A program made the position numbers and the translations under genes. A stretch of 64,000 bases of DNA from Pandoraea bronchicola (GTDB lineage: Bacteria; Pseudomonadota; Gammaproteobacteria; Burkholderiales; Burkholderiaceae), in contig NZ_CABPST010000009.1 in assembly GCF_902459805.1 (NCBI RefSeq), positions 1 through 64,000 on the forward strand, in the 5' to 3' direction. Under the pieces are notes generated by a model that did no database searches, was not told where the DNA came from, and saw nothing but the letters and a program-made list of their open reading frames with translations. Below are positions 19,737-29,592 of this stretch, one piece after another; positions within the stretch are counted from its first letter, which is position 1; every line of letters begins with the position of its first letter.

Positions 19737-20975
19737 TTAGACGCGCTGGAAGACCAGCGTGCCGTTAGTCCCGCCGAATCCGAAAGAGTTCTTCAAGGCG
19801 ACATCAATTTTCATGTCGCGAGCCACGTTTGCGCAGTAATCGAGGTCGCAAGCGGGGTCCTGATTGAAGATGTTGATCGTCGGCGGTGACTTTTGATGAT
19901 GAACGGCGAGCACGGTAAACACCGACTCCAGGCCGCCCGCGCCACCCAACAGGTGACCGGTCATCGACTTGGTGGAGTTCACCACGACCGATTTTGCGGC
20001 GTCGCCCATCAGGCGCTTGACTGCAACCGTCTCGGCGATATCGCCCAGCGGGGTCGACGTGCCGTGCGCGTTCACGTAGTTCACCTTGTCGGCATTGATA
20101 CCGGCATCGCGAAGCGCGTTCGTCATGGCGCGCAGTGCGCCATCGCCGTCTTCGCACGGTGCGGTCATGTGGTACGCATCAGCGCTCATGCCGAAGCCGG
20201 TCAGCTCGGCGTAAATCTTTGCGCCGCGTGCCTTGGCATGCTCGTACTCTTCGACCATCATCACGCCGGCGCCTTCGCCCAGCACGAAACCGTCGCGATC
20301 CCGATCCCACGGACGGCTCGCCGTCGCCGGGTCATCGTTTCGCTCCGACAGCGCCTTCATGGCTGCGAAGCCACCGATACCCAGCGGCGACACCGTCGAT
20401 TCGGCACCACCGGCGAGCACCGCATCGGCGTCGCCATACTGAATCATGCGTGCGGCCTGACCGATACAGTGCAGACCGGTCGTGCAAGCCGTGACGATCG
20501 CAAGGTTCGGCCCCTTCAGACCGTACTTGATCGACAGATGGCCGGAGATCATGTTGATGATCGAACCCGGCACGAAGAACGGGGAGATCTTGCGCGGACC
20601 ACCTTCGATAAGCGCCTTATCGGTGTCTTCAATCATCGGCAAACCGCCGATACCCGACCCGACCAACACGCCGATGCGCTCCGCATTGGCGTCGGTGACC
20701 GTCAGACCACTGTCTTCGAACGCCTGGATACCGGCGGCAAGCCCGTAATGGATAAACGTATCCATACGGCGGGCTTCCTTGGTGGAAATGTACTTCTCGG
20801 TCTCGAAGTTTTTGACTTCTCCGGCGAAGTGCACCCTATGGTTGCTCGCATCGAACTTCGTGATGTTGGCGATGCCCGAACGACCTGCGACCAGATTTTC
20901 CCATCCCTCGGCAACGGTGTTGCCGACCGGCGAGATCAGGCCCAGACCGGTAATGACGACGCGACGACGACTCAC
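19737..20975 (-). CDS. fabF: beta-ketoacyl-ACP synthase II
   Basis: Elongating condensing enzyme of fatty acid synthesis. The 412-aa protein has the active Cys in VTACTTGLH (near residue 163) and catalytic His in [11 protein letters not shown] and [14 protein letters not shown]. The GTG at 20975 is chosen: AAGGGGAG lies just upstream at ideal distance and the protein then begins [11 protein letters not shown] as in the family; an ATG at 21011 would add 12 unrelated residues. It follows acpP in the usual order. Confidence 0.97.
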   Translation of the reverse strand: MSRRRVVITGLGLISPVGNTVAEGWENLVAGRSGIANITKFDASNHRVHFAGEVKNFETEKYISTKEARRMDTFIHYGLAAGIQAFEDSGLTVTDANAERIGVLVGSGIGGLPMIEDTDKALIEGGPRKISPFFVPGSIINMISGHLSIKYGLKGPNLAIVTACTTGLHCIGQAARMIQYGDADAVLAGGAESTVSPLGIGGFAAMKALSERNDDPATASRPWDRDRDGFVLGEGAGVMMVEEYEHAKARGAKIYAELTGFGMSADAYHMTAPCEDGDGALRAMTNALRDAGINADKVNYVNAHGTSTPLGDIAETVAVKRLMGDAAKSVVVNSTKSMTGHLLGGAGGLESVFTVLAVHHQKSPPTINIFNQDPACDLDYCANVARDMKIDVALKNSFGFGGTNGTLVFQRV

Positions 20976-21118
20976 GATACTCCCCTTCTTCTGCTGGGTC
21001 ATACAAAACAAAAGCCACAGAGGCGACAGGGTCCGCCCCTGTGCTCCCTGCGGCTGACAGGCATGCCTGGCGCCGGGAACCGGTCGGTACCTCGGCCGGC
21101 CAGGCGATCCGCCGGCCC

Positions 21119-21358
21119 TTAGGCCTTCGAATTGCCTTGAACGTAATCGATGGCCTGTTGCACCGTGGTGATCTTTTCGGCTTCTTCGTCCGGGATTTCC
21201 GTTTCGAATTCTTCTTCCAGTGCCATCACCAGCTCAACCGTGTCGAGCGAGTCAGCGCCGAGATCGTTCACAAAGCTGGATTCGTTCTTGACGTCGGCTT
21301 CGTTCACGCCAAGTTGTTCCGCGACGATCTTCTTGACGCGTTGCTCAATGTTATCCAT
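21119..21358 (-). CDS. acpP: acyl carrier protein
   Basis: Carries growing acyl chains on a phosphopantetheine attached to Ser37 in the motif GADSLDTVE. The protein is 79 aa, acidic, and nearly identical in layout to E. coli AcpP. A strong Shine-Dalgarno GGAGGG sits 5 nt before the ATG, fitting its very high expression. The 136-bp AT-rich interval to fabG contains a TAAAAT that could be the -10 of a dedicated promoter (complement of 21398-21403), though no good -35 is visible. Confidence 0.98.
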   Translation of the reverse strand: MDNIEQRVKKIVAEQLGVNEADVKNESSFVNDLGADSLDTVELVMALEEEFETEIPDEEAEKITTVQQAIDYVQGNSKA

Positions 21359-21494
21359 TCAAACCCTCCGGGGTAGTTAGTTCAGACAAGTGCGCGCATT
21401 TTAACAGGTTTGCAAAGCAAAGTTAGCCTGCGCCAAATAATGTTCAATATCGCTCAAAATTATGCAAATGCAGCACAATTTCCGCGATCTTCCC

Positions 21495-22244
21495 TCAACT
21501 CATGAACATGCCGCCGTTCACATGGAGCGTCGTGCCGGTGATGTATCCGGCCTGCGGAGACGCAAGGAATGCCACCGCATTGGCGATGTCTTCCGGCGCA
21601 CCGAGACGGCCCAGCGGAATCCGCGCCTTGAGCGCTTCGTGCTGTGCTTCGTTCAGCGCCTTGGTCATATCGGTGTCGATGAAACCCGGGGCGACGCAGT
21701 TGACCGTGATGTTTCGGCTGCCGATTTCGGCGGCGAGCGAACGGGACATGCCCGCCACGCCCGCCTTGGCGGCCGCGTAGTTGGCCTGGCCCGGGTTGCC
21801 GGCAGAGCCGACGACCGAGGTCACGTTGATGATCCGGCCGCTACGTGCCTTCATCATCGGCTTGATGACGGCGCGCGACAAACGGAAGATCGCCTTCAGG
21901 TTCGTGTCGATCACATCGTCCCACTCGTCGTCCTTCATCCGCATGGCGAGGTTATCGCGCGTGATGCCGGCATTATTGACGAGAATGTCGAGCTTGCCGT
22001 GCTGCTTGAGAATATCGTCGAGCGCGGCGGCTACGCCGTCGGCGTCGGTCACATTCAGGACAACGCCCTTGCCCGCCAAGCCTGCTTGCGCGAAATAGTC
22101 GCTGATGCCTTGGGCGCCAGCTTCGCTGGTGGCAGTGCCCACGACCGTCGCCCCCTGGCGAGCGAGTTCGAGGGCGATGGCGCGACCAATGCCACGCGAG
22201 GCGCCGGTCACCAGTGCCACGAGGTTATCGAGTTGCTTGCTCAT
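21495..22244 (-). CDS. fabG: 3-oxoacyl-ACP reductase
   Basis: NADPH-dependent reduction of 3-ketoacyl-ACP. The 249-aa short-chain dehydrogenase has the dinucleotide loop TGASRGIGRAIA, NNAG, the catalytic Ser in NVTSVVGSAGN and the YAAAK pair. It starts 24 bp after the fabD stop and belongs to the fabH-fabD-fabG-acpP-fabF series. Confidence 0.98.
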   Translation of the reverse strand: MSKQLDNLVALVTGASRGIGRAIALELARQGATVVGTATSEAGAQGISDYFAQAGLAGKGVVLNVTDADGVAAALDDILKQHGKLDILVNNAGITRDNLAMRMKDDEWDDVIDTNLKAIFRLSRAVIKPMMKARSGRIINVTSVVGSAGNPGQANYAAAKAGVAGMSRSLAAEIGSRNITVNCVAPGFIDTDMTKALNEAQHEALKARIPLGRLGAPEDIANAVAFLASPQAGYITGTTLHVNGGMFMS

Positions 22245-22268
22245 GAGAGAAATACCCTTCGCTGTTGC

Positions 22269-23198
22269 TTACGAGAGCTGCGCGCGCACGTCGGCGAGCG
22301 ACGCCGGATCGGTGATCGCCAGCCCAGTGAGATTGCCGTCGATGCGCTTGGTCAGGCCGGTCAGCACCTTGCCCGGACCGCACTCGACCACTTGCGTCAC
22401 GCCTTGCGCTGCGAGCCACTTCACCGACTCGACCCAACGCACCGGCGCGGCCGCCTGACGCACCAACGCATCCTTGATGCGCGCCACGTCAGCTTCAACA
22501 GCCACGTCAACGTTATTGATCAGCGGGATCTGCGGCGCATTGAACGTCACGTTCGCCAGATACTCGCGCAGACGATCCGACGCCGGCTTGAGCAGCGACG
22601 AGTGGAACGGAGCCGAGACCGGCAGCACGAGCGCACGCTTCGCGCCAGCCGCCTTGGCCAGTTCGCAAGCCTTCTCCACGCCCGCTTTCGCTCCGGCGAT
22701 CACGACTTGCGCCGGGGCGTTGAAGTTGACGGCCTCGACCACGCCCGTCGCCGATGCTTCCGCGCAGACATTGCGAACGGTGTCGTCGTCCAGCCCCAGA
22801 ATGGCCGCCATGCCACCTTGCCCGACAGGCACGGCTTCCTGCATGGCTTGCGCGCGAAAGCGCACGAGCGGCACCGCATCCTTGAATGCGATCACGCCGG
22901 CGGCAACCAGCGCCGTGTATTCACCGAGGCTGTGGCCCGCGACAAAGGCGGGTTGGGCACCGCCCTCGGCCAGCCAAGCGCGGTACATCGCGTAAGCGGC
23001 GGTGAGCATCACCGGCTGGGTATTCGTGGTGAGATTGAGTTCTTCGGCGGGGCCAGCGGCGATCAGCTTGGCCATGTCCTGCCCGAGGGCATCCGAAGCT
23101 TCGGCGAGGGTCTCGCGCACTACCGCGTTGTCCGCGAACGCGTCGAGCATACCCACCGATTGGGACCCTTGTCCCGGGAAAACGAAAGCGAATGTCAT
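22269..23198 (-). CDS. fabD: malonyl-CoA-ACP transacylase
   Basis: Loads malonyl groups onto ACP. The 309-aa protein starts MTFAFVFPGQGSQSVGML, has the nucleophile Ser in GHSLGEYTALVAAG and the catalytic His in PVSAPFHSSLLKP. The ATG at 23198 gives the standard N-terminus; an upstream ATG at 23231 adds 11 unrelated residues. It sits between fabH and fabG. Confidence 0.98.
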   Translation of the reverse strand: MTFAFVFPGQGSQSVGMLDAFADNAVVRETLAEASDALGQDMAKLIAAGPAEELNLTTNTQPVMLTAAYAMYRAWLAEGGAQPAFVAGHSLGEYTALVAAGVIAFKDAVPLVRFRAQAMQEAVPVGQGGMAAILGLDDDTVRNVCAEASATGVVEAVNFNAPAQVVIAGAKAGVEKACELAKAAGAKRALVLPVSAPFHSSLLKPASDRLREYLANVTFNAPQIPLINNVDVAVEADVARIKDALVRQAAAPVRWVESVKWLAAQGVTQVVECGPGKVLTGLTKRIDGNLTGLAITDPASLADVRAQLS

Positions 23199-23344
23199 AG
23201 CGCCTGGTTTTGCAGTCAGATTCAGAAACATTGCGGCGCATTGTCGCGCGCCGGCATGACAGGTACGAGGCGCGCAGGAGCGCTCGACGCGCGGCGTTCC
23301 GAAAGAACAGCCTCAATGCGCGCGACGCTCCGGCGCCGGGGCAC

Positions 23345-24334
23345 TTACATGCGGAACAGCACCGCGCCCCACGTAAAGCCGCCACCCACGCCTTCGATCA
23401 TGACGTTCTGGCCAGGCTTGATACGTCCGTCGCGGACCGCGACGTCGAGCGCAAGCGGAATCGAAGCGGCAGAGGTATTGCCATGCTGGTCGACGGTCAC
23501 GACCATCTTCTCTTCCGAGAGGCCCAGCTTGCGGGCCGTACTCGACATGATGCGCAGATTCGCCTGATGCGGAATCAGCCAGTCGATCGCCGACGACTCC
23601 AATCCGGCCTTCTCAAGGGCCTCGTGGGCCACCTTTTCCAGCACTTTCACGGCCAGCTTGAACACTGCCTGACCGTCCATATAGAGGAACGCCTCGCCCT
23701 GCACCGCACCGCCGCTGACGTTGCCCGGCACGCACAAGATGTTCGAGTGACTGCCGTCCGCATGCAGCGCGCTCGACAGAATTCCCGGCTCGCTGGAGGC
23801 CTGCAGCACGACAGCGCCCGCGCCATCACCAAACAGCACGCACGTCGTACGGTCGTTGAAATCGAGAATGCGCGAGAACGTCTCGGCGCCGATCACGAGA
23901 ACGTTGCGATACACGCCGGAGCGAATAAAGTTGTCGGCCGTCGCCATCGCATAGGCGAAACCGGAGCAAACCGCCTGAATGTCGAACGCTGGGCAGCCGT
24001 TCTTGATGCCGAGCTTGTGCTGCACAAGGCAGGCGGTGCTCGGAAACACGAAGTCAGGTGTCGACGTGGCCACCATAATCAGGTCGAGCTGGTCGGCGTT
24101 CAGTCCGGCCATGTCGAGCGCGCGCTTCGCGGCTTCCACGGCCATGTCGCTGCTCGTCTGATCGGGTGCGGCGAAATGGCGGGCCTTGATACCGGTACGC
24201 GCGACGATCCACTCGTCGCTTGTCTCGATGCCGCGGGTAGCAAGCTCGTCGGCCAACTGCTGATTGGTCACGCGTCGCGCCGGCAGGTAGCTGCCGGTAC
24301 CGACGACACGGGAATAAATCGCGGACTGGGTCAT
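23345..24334 (-). CDS. fabH: beta-ketoacyl-ACP synthase III
   Basis: Starts fatty acid synthesis by condensing acetyl-CoA with malonyl-ACP. The 329-aa protein has catalytic Cys in DIQAVCSGF, His in [10 protein letters not shown] and Asn in [13 protein letters not shown], and the C-terminal [10 protein letters not shown] block. Length and motifs match E. coli FabH. It follows plsX by 37 bp. Confidence 0.98.
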   Translation of the reverse strand: MTQSAIYSRVVGTGSYLPARRVTNQQLADELATRGIETSDEWIVARTGIKARHFAAPDQTSSDMAVEAAKRALDMAGLNADQLDLIMVATSTPDFVFPSTACLVQHKLGIKNGCPAFDIQAVCSGFAYAMATADNFIRSGVYRNVLVIGAETFSRILDFNDRTTCVLFGDGAGAVVLQASSEPGILSSALHADGSHSNILCVPGNVSGGAVQGEAFLYMDGQAVFKLAVKVLEKVAHEALEKAGLESSAIDWLIPHQANLRIMSSTARKLGLSEEKMVVTVDQHGNTSAASIPLALDVAVRDGRIKPGQNVMIEGVGGGFTWGAVLFRM

Positions 24335-24371
24335 CTTATGATCGGTTAGGGCGCCGGAGCAGCCACCGGCA

Positions 24372-25424
24372 TCAAAGCGCCGGAATGGCGCTCACCGGCT
24401 TGTTGTCCTGGAGCTGATTCTGGTTCTCTTCCATGGCGCGCGACAGACGGTCGAGCACACCATTGCGAACTGCATCATAGCCGCGTTTGATGGCCCATTC
24501 AAACGAGTAGGCATCCGCCGAGCCGTGGCTCTTGATAACGAGCGCACGCAACCCGAGCAACGCAGCACCGTTGTAACGGCGATGATCGACGCGGTTCTTG
24601 AAGCGAGTGAGAATCGGCAGCGCGACGACAGCGATCACCTTCGTCCACCACGTGCGGGTGAATTCTTCGCGGATCATGTCGCCAAGCATTTGCGCCAGGC
24701 CTTCGGAGGTCTTGAGAGCAACGTTGCCGACGAATCCGTCGCAAACGACGATGTCGGTCGTGCCGCGATAGATGTCGTTGCCTTCCACGTTACCGTAGAA
24801 GTTCAGCGTGGAGCCACGCAGCAGCTCGCCGGCCTGCTTAATGACGTCGTTGCCTTTGATGACTTCTTCGCCAATGTTGAGCAGGCCGATCGACGGACGC
24901 TCCTTGCCATCGACCGCCGCAACGAGCGCGTGGCCCATTTCGGCGAATTGCAGCAAGTGCGTCGGCTCGCAGTCTACGTTCGCGCCCAGATCGAGCATCG
25001 TGGTGTAGCCGCCCTTCTGGTTCGGCAACACGGTGGCGATCGCGGGCCGCTCAATACCGGGCAGTGTCTTGAGCACATAGCGCGAGACGGCCATCAGCGC
25101 ACCGGTATTACCGGCGGACACGCACGCCTGCGCGCGCGCTTCCTTGACCAGATTGAGCGCCACACGCATCGAGGAGTCTTTCTTCCTGCGCAGGGCGGTC
25201 TCGACGGAGTCGTCCATGGCGACGACTTCGCTCGCGTTGACCACGGACAGGCGCGGGTGACCCGTCACACGCAGCTTCGCGAGCTGCGCGTTAATGATCT
25301 CCTGCTGTCCGACCAGCACAAGTTCGACATCGTCGGTAGATTGCACGAAGTGAACCGCGGCCGGCACCGTCACCGATGGGCCGTGGTCCCCGCCCATACA
25401 ATCGATCGTCAGGGTGACTGTCAT
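24372..25424 (-). CDS. plsX: phosphate acyltransferase PlsX
   Basis: Converts acyl-ACP to acyl-phosphate for phospholipid synthesis by PlsY. The 350-aa protein begins [23 protein letters not shown], the PlsX signature, and contains [10 protein letters not shown] and NIGEE motifs. The ATG at 25424 is chosen; the open frame to 25490 passes through the inter-gene hairpin at 25463-25481 and is not protein-like. It sits between rpmF and fabH as in many proteobacteria. Confidence 0.97.
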   Translation of the reverse strand: MTVTLTIDCMGGDHGPSVTVPAAVHFVQSTDDVELVLVGQQEIINAQLAKLRVTGHPRLSVVNASEVVAMDDSVETALRRKKDSSMRVALNLVKEARAQACVSAGNTGALMAVSRYVLKTLPGIERPAIATVLPNQKGGYTTMLDLGANVDCEPTHLLQFAEMGHALVAAVDGKERPSIGLLNIGEEVIKGNDVIKQAGELLRGSTLNFYGNVEGNDIYRGTTDIVVCDGFVGNVALKTSEGLAQMLGDMIREEFTRTWWTKVIAVVALPILTRFKNRVDHRRYNGAALLGLRALVIKSHGSADAYSFEWAIKRGYDAVRNGVLDRLSRAMEENQNQLQDNKPVSAIPAL

Positions 25425-25455
25425 GTCGACGTGATTGGCTTGCGGTACAGGTAAC

Positions 25456-25481
25456 AAAAAAAGCGGCAGGATAAGTGCCGC
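25456..25481 (-). terminator. intercistronic terminator between rpmF and plsX
   Basis: On the minus strand GCGGCA (complement of 25476-25481) pairs with TGCCGC (complement of 25463-25468) around 7 nt and is followed by seven T (complement of 25456-25462). It would reduce, not abolish, read-through from the highly expressed rpmF into plsX-fab. Confidence 0.7.
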
Positions 25482-25541
25482 GTTTGCCACATCGGACGAT
25501 CAAACAGCGCCATGATGGGCGCGTGTCGCCTGGGGGCCGAG

Positions 25542-25721
25542 TTAGTCGTTCTTGGTCTTGATGACCTTACGACCACGGTAGAAACCGTTCGGCGAGATGT
25601 GGTGACGCAGGTGCGTCTCACCCGACGTCTGCTCGACGGCGGTCGCCGGCGCGGTCAGGAAATCGTGCGAACGGTGCATGCCGCGCTTCGACGGCGACTT
25701 CTTGTTCTGTTGAACGGCCAT
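25542..25721 (-). CDS. rpmF: 50S ribosomal protein L32
   Basis: Small basic ribosomal protein of 59 aa starting [20 protein letters not shown] and ending [10 protein letters not shown], the proteobacterial L32 pattern. It lies between yceD and plsX, exactly as in E. coli. The two Cys pairs found in zinc-binding L32 versions are absent, so this is the zinc-free form. The Shine-Dalgarno is AGGAG 5 nt or so before the ATG. Confidence 0.98.
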   Translation of the reverse strand: MAVQQNKKSPSKRGMHRSHDFLTAPATAVEQTSGETHLRHHISPNGFYRGRKVIKTKND

Positions 25722-25849
25722 GATAACTCCTCAAAATATCGCGAAATTTTAACACAGTTCGAGCGCCGCCCTACGGTGTCGGCCTGCCGGCCCGACCTGT
25801 GCGACTAACGCAAACATGTACTTTGGTGAGCCGGAAACCCGGCCGCACA

Positions 25850-26452
25850 TTACTTTCCGTCCTTGTCCGGCGAGCGCTTGAGCGCTGCCAGCGCCGCGAA
25901 CGGAGACGGCTTATCCTCTTCTTCGGGCTCCGGGGCCGGCTCCGCCAACCCATCTTCGCCCGTGGCCAGGCTCTCGTGCACACTCGGACAAACCTCATGT
26001 TTAGGCACGATCGGCAAAGCCAACAGCAATTCTTCCTCGATCAGCTCACGCAAATCGAAATGTTTCGAGCCTACCAGCGCCTCGAGTTCGTCTTCATCGA
26101 GGGGGCGATCCTCCGCCGCAGCTTCGTCACGCACGATCTCGAAAGTCGTTTCCGAATCGAGCGGTTCCTGATACGGCGTGAGGCACCGCTGACACTCGAG
26201 CCACATCGGACCCTGAACCGAAAGCGTCAGGAACTGGGCCACGGCGGGCTTTCCGTCTGCGCGCAGCACCTGCTTTTCAGCGCCTTCGGCACGCCAGTGA
26301 AACACGCTCTGCGCGCGCCCCGACGCCGAGACTTCGGCAGGCACTTCGGTTACCATGCGCGGCAACGCCGCAAGTTGCACGTCACCTTCCGCCACCCGGC
26401 CGGTACGCGCGAATTCGAACAGATCGACGATATATTCGTTCATCACGCTCAT
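25850..26452 (-). CDS. yceD: YceD family protein (DUF177), 23S rRNA accumulation
   Basis: DUF177 protein, about 200 aa, linked in E. coli and plants to 23S rRNA accumulation. The core contains LECQRCLTPYQEPLD and a later VCPSVHESL, giving three conserved Cys residues. The start at 26452 (MSVMNEYIVDLFEF) is preferred because AAGG precedes it; ATG 26443 is equally possible. It is the first gene after the promoter at 26587-26615 and is followed by rpmF. Confidence 0.92.
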   Translation of the reverse strand: MSVMNEYIVDLFEFARTGRVAEGDVQLAALPRMVTEVPAEVSASGRAQSVFHWRAEGAEKQVLRADGKPAVAQFLTLSVQGPMWLECQRCLTPYQEPLDSETTFEIVRDEAAAEDRPLDEDELEALVGSKHFDLRELIEEELLLALPIVPKHEVCPSVHESLATGEDGLAEPAPEPEEEDKPSPFAALAALKRSPDKDGK

Positions 26453-26586
26453 CCTTGCCTTGGCGCATCTGAGCACATTCAATGTCCCTTGCCACCTGCT
26501 GCGCCCTGATCTGACGCCATTCCCCGGCGTTCGAACCCGTATCGCGCAGACTGGCGGGACCGAGCGCCAGATTGCAAAAGCCGTGA

Positions 26587-26615
26587 ATTCTAAATAGTTT
26601 TTCGTTTCTCGTCAA
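26587..26615 (-). promoter_or_regulatory. sigma70-type promoter of the yceD-rpmF-plsX-fab run
   Basis: On the minus strand TTGACG (complement of 26610-26615) and TAGAAT (complement of 26587-26592) are separated by exactly 17 bp. Transcription would start about 130 nt before yceD. This is the best promoter in the maf/yceD divergent interval. Confidence 0.75.
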
Positions 26616-26628
26616 ACACTTAAACCCG

Positions 26629-27249
26629 ATGACCGCACAGCCCCTGCCACCGCTGATCCTGGCCTCCGGATCGCGCTATCGCCGCGAACTGCTCGAGCGC
26701 TTGCGTCTGCCGTTTTCGGTCGACATCCCGGATATCGACGAAACGCCCGCTCCCGGTGAAACGCCGCATGACACCTCGCTGCGCCTGGCTCGCGAAAAAG
26801 CCCGGGCCGTCGCTGCCCGCCAACCGGGCGCCGTCATTATCGGATCCGATCAGGTGGCCACCTTCGAAGGCCGCCAGATCGGCAAACCGGGCAATTTCGA
26901 GAATGCCATGACACAGTTGCGCGACATGCGCGGCAAGGTGGTCGAGTTTCACTCGGCCCTGTGTGTCTACGACGCCCGCAGCGGCCAGAGCCAAGCCACA
27001 GACGTGGTGACACGCGTGAAGTTCCGCGACCTGCCCGACGACATACTCGCCGCCTACCTTCACGCCGAAACGCCGTATGACTGCGCCGGCAGCGCCAAGT
27101 CCGAAGGACTCGGCATCATGCTGCTCGAAACCATCGAAAACGACGATCCGACCGCGCTCATCGGCCTGCCGCTGATTGCACTGACGACCATGCTGATGCA
27201 CGCCGGCGTCTGCCTGCCGGGCCCCGGCACGATGGGAGCGGCAGCATGA
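26629..27249 (+). CDS. Maf-family nucleoside triphosphate pyrophosphatase (YceF type)
   Basis: Housecleaning NTP pyrophosphatase. The 206-aa protein begins with the Maf signature ILASGSRYRRELLERL and has IIGSDQVA and the YDCAGSAKSEGLG stretch. The position divergent from yceD-rpmF-plsX equals that of E. coli yceF, whose product acts on m7GTP, so the same substrate is inferred. Its stop overlaps the start of the next gene by 4 bp. Confidence 0.93.
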   Translation: MTAQPLPPLILASGSRYRRELLERLRLPFSVDIPDIDETPAPGETPHDTSLRLAREKARAVAARQPGAVIIGSDQVATFEGRQIGKPGNFENAMTQLRDMRGKVVEFHSALCVYDARSGQSQATDVVTRVKFRDLPDDILAAYLHAETPYDCAGSAKSEGLGIMLLETIENDDPTALIGLPLIALTTMLMHAGVCLPGPGTMGAAA

Positions 27250-27962
27250 GCGGCACGCTGTATCTGATCCCGAACACGCTGGGCACGAACACCCGCGGCG
27301 GCCTGCCTGCGGTGCTGCCCGACGAGGTCCGCACAATCACGGCGGGTCTGAAGTATTTCGTCGGAGAACAAGCCAAGAGCACACGCGCCTTTCTCAAGCT
27401 GGCCGGCGTGAGCACGCCGATTCAGGAGATCGACATCCGCGAATTGAACGTCAATACGCCGGATGCGGCCATCGACTCGCTCCTCGCCCCGATTCTCGCC
27501 GGCACCGATGGCGGCCTCGTGTCCGAAGCGGGCTGTCCGGCCGTGGCGGACCCCGGCGCGCTGCTGGTGCGGCGCGCACACGAGAAAGGCGTGCGGGTGG
27601 TGCCGTTCGTCGGCCCAAGTTCGATTCTTCTCGCGCTGATGGCGAGCGGCCTGAACGGGCAGAGCTTTGCATTTCACGGCTACCTGCCGACGGACGCCGC
27701 CGAGCGCGCCAAACGGCTGCGCGAACTCGAACAGCGCTCGCGCAAGGAAAAACAGACCCAAATCTTCATCGAGACGCCCTATCGCAACAAAGCCATGCTC
27801 GACGCGCTACTGCAAAGCTGCGACGGTACCACGCTGCTTTGCGTAGCGGTCGACGTCACGCAGGAGACCGAGCAGATCGTCACGCATCGGGTCAAGGGAT
27901 GGCCTCAGGCGAGCGTCGAACTGCACAAGCGGCCTGCGATTTTTCTGTTTTTGGGCCAGTAA
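27246..27962 (+). CDS. SAM-dependent methyltransferase, tetrapyrrole methylase (RsmI-like) family
   Basis: The 238-aa protein has the TP-methylase fold features: N-terminal GTLYLIPNTLG, a glycine-rich GGLVSEAGCPAVADPG that binds SAM as in RsmI, and VPFVGPSSILLALMASG. It is shorter than RsmI (about 285 aa) and belongs to the side branch common in betaproteobacteria beside maf. The substrate is unknown; methylation of rRNA is only an analogy. It is coupled to maf by an ATGA overlap. Confidence 0.88.
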   Translation: MSGTLYLIPNTLGTNTRGGLPAVLPDEVRTITAGLKYFVGEQAKSTRAFLKLAGVSTPIQEIDIRELNVNTPDAAIDSLLAPILAGTDGGLVSEAGCPAVADPGALLVRRAHEKGVRVVPFVGPSSILLALMASGLNGQSFAFHGYLPTDAAERAKRLRELEQRSRKEKQTQIFIETPYRNKAMLDALLQSCDGTTLLCVAVDVTQETEQIVTHRVKGWPQASVELHKRPAIFLFLGQ

Positions 27963-27990
27963 CGCTCGAAACCTCGCGCCAAAAGCACAA

Positions 27991-28024
27991 ACCCCACGGA
28001 AATCTGGATCTCCGTGGGGTTTTG
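27991..28024. terminator. bidirectional terminator between the methylase gene and sppA
   Basis: ACCCCACGGA (27991-28000) pairs with TCCGTGGGGT (28011-28020), loop of 10 nt, flanked by AA on the left and TTT on the right. It serves the convergent genes on both sides. Confidence 0.85.
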
Positions 28025-28045
28025 TCCTTCTGCGCACCGCCTGAG

Positions 28046-29098
28046 TTATTTCAGTGACAGAGCCGAGCCCATCATCATCGTCTTCATGGCCGCAGCGCCA
28101 ACGGCCGCACCGAAACGCCGCGCCACGCGCTCGGGCAGGTTCTCCTTGACGGTGTAGTCCACCAGATCAGGCGCCTTGAGCACGTCGCGGGCGACCGAAT
28201 CGACCGTCCCGAGGCCATCCGCCAGCCCGAGTTCGATCGAACGCTGACCGGTCCAGAACAAGCCGCTGAACAAGTCGGGGTCGTCCTTCAAGCGATTGCC
28301 GCGCCCTTTCTTCACGGCACCGATGAACTGCTGATGGACCTGCTCCAACATGTCGAGCGCATACGTCTTTTGCTGATCGGTCTGCGGGGAAAACGGGTCG
28401 AGGAATCCCTTGTTACGGCCAGCCGTCAACAAACGTCGCTCGATACCGAGCTTGTCCATCAGACCGGTGAAGCCGAAACCGTCCATCAGCACGCCAATGG
28501 ACCCGACGATGCTCGCCTTGTCGACGTAGATCTTGTCGGCCGCTGCTGCGACGTAATAACCACCTGAAGCGCAAATCTCTTCGACGACGACATAAAGCGG
28601 CTTCTTCGGATATTTCGCCCGCAACCGTGCGATGTCGTCGTAGATCATGCCAGCCTGCACCGGACTGCCGCCCGGGCTGTTGATACGCAGGATCACTCCC
28701 GCAGCCGATGCGTCTTCGAACGCGGACTGGAGTGCCGCATTGATTTTCTGGGCGCTTGCCTGGCCGTCGGGCGAAATTTCGCCGCTCAGCGTGACGAGTG
28801 CCGTGTGCTTGCCGGCACTTGAACCGACCGACGTGGTGCCACCGTCAAAGTCAAAGATCGACCAGACGACAAGCGCGAAGACCGCCAGCAACAACAGCCG
28901 GAAGAAGATCTTCCAGCGACGTGTGGCGCGCTGCTCCCGAATGCCGGCCATCAATACCTTTTCCAGCATTTCGCGCTCCCACGGCTTCACCTCATGGGGA
29001 TCGCGCCCTGCGGCACCGCCCCCGGCCGGAGAACGCGCGCCGGGCGGCGAAAAACCAGGTTCGGTGCGAGGCGAATCGGGCGGCAGGGAGTCGGCCAT
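28046..29098 (-). CDS. sppA: signal peptide peptidase SppA-type S49 peptidase
   Basis: Membrane-anchored serine peptidase of family S49 that degrades cleaved signal peptides. A cytosolic Pro/Gly-rich start is followed by one membrane helix (FFRLLLLAVFALVVWSIF, near residue 70), then the S49 domain with RINSPGGSPVQAG and the nucleophile Ser in EICASGGYYVA. At 350 aa it is the short single-domain type, not the 67-kDa double-domain E. coli SppA. It is 62 bp from the Rieske gene, in the same direction. Confidence 0.92.
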   Translation of the reverse strand: MADSLPPDSPRTEPGFSPPGARSPAGGGAAGRDPHEVKPWEREMLEKVLMAGIREQRATRRWKIFFRLLLLAVFALVVWSIFDFDGGTTSVGSSAGKHTALVTLSGEISPDGQASAQKINAALQSAFEDASAAGVILRINSPGGSPVQAGMIYDDIARLRAKYPKKPLYVVVEEICASGGYYVAAAADKIYVDKASIVGSIGVLMDGFGFTGLMDKLGIERRLLTAGRNKGFLDPFSPQTDQQKTYALDMLEQVHQQFIGAVKKGRGNRLKDDPDLFSGLFWTGQRSIELGLADGLGTVDSVARDVLKAPDLVDYTVKENLPERVARRFGAAVGAAAMKTMMMGSALSLK

Positions 29099-29160
29099 AC
29101 GTTATCCAGAAAACTTGGGTAAAAGGCGAAAGATGCGATCAATACCGGGATACCGCGCTG

Positions 29161-29592
29161 TCAGTGCGCCGAGGGACCGGGCGCTTCAATGTACGCATCG
29201 GGCCACCAGACGACGGTCGTGAGCGTGCCATCCCCGCCGTCCTGCCTGGCTGGACGCTCTTCGACACGCACAGACTGCAAGGCACCGCCACGGCACGGAC
29301 CGCCCACGCAGTGCCCGGTATCGGGCTCATACGTTGCGCCGTGCGTCGCGCACATCAAGTATAAGCCGGACGCCTCGAAGAACTGCCCCTCGGACCAGTC
29401 GAGTTCCATCGGCACATGCGCGCACTGATTGAGATAGCCGTACACCTGCCCGCCGTAGCGAACGACGAACGCGGGCGTGCGACGACCGCCGACCAGCACC
29501 TCGAAACGGACGCCGCGACCGCCGTCCTCGAGCGCGGAGCCCGGACAGATTGGCAGCGGCGCCGACTCGTTCACACGCGCTCCAGCAGCCAT
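29161..29592 (-). CDS. Rieske [2Fe-2S] protein
   Basis: The 143-aa protein holds a Rieske-type cluster site: CAH near residue 54 and CATHG near residue 82. Spacing fits a 2Fe-2S ligand set of two Cys and two His. No catalytic domain follows, so it is probably a small electron carrier. It overlaps the end of the upstream HAD gene by 22 bp with an ATG start; a GTG at 29574 preceded by GGAG is an alternative giving a GTGA overlap. Function unknown. Confidence 0.88.
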   Translation of the reverse strand: MAAGARVNESAPLPICPGSALEDGGRGVRFEVLVGGRRTPAFVVRYGGQVYGYLNQCAHVPMELDWSEGQFFEASGLYLMCATHGATYEPDTGHCVGGPCRGGALQSVRVEERPARQDGGDGTLTTVVWWPDAYIEAPGPSAH

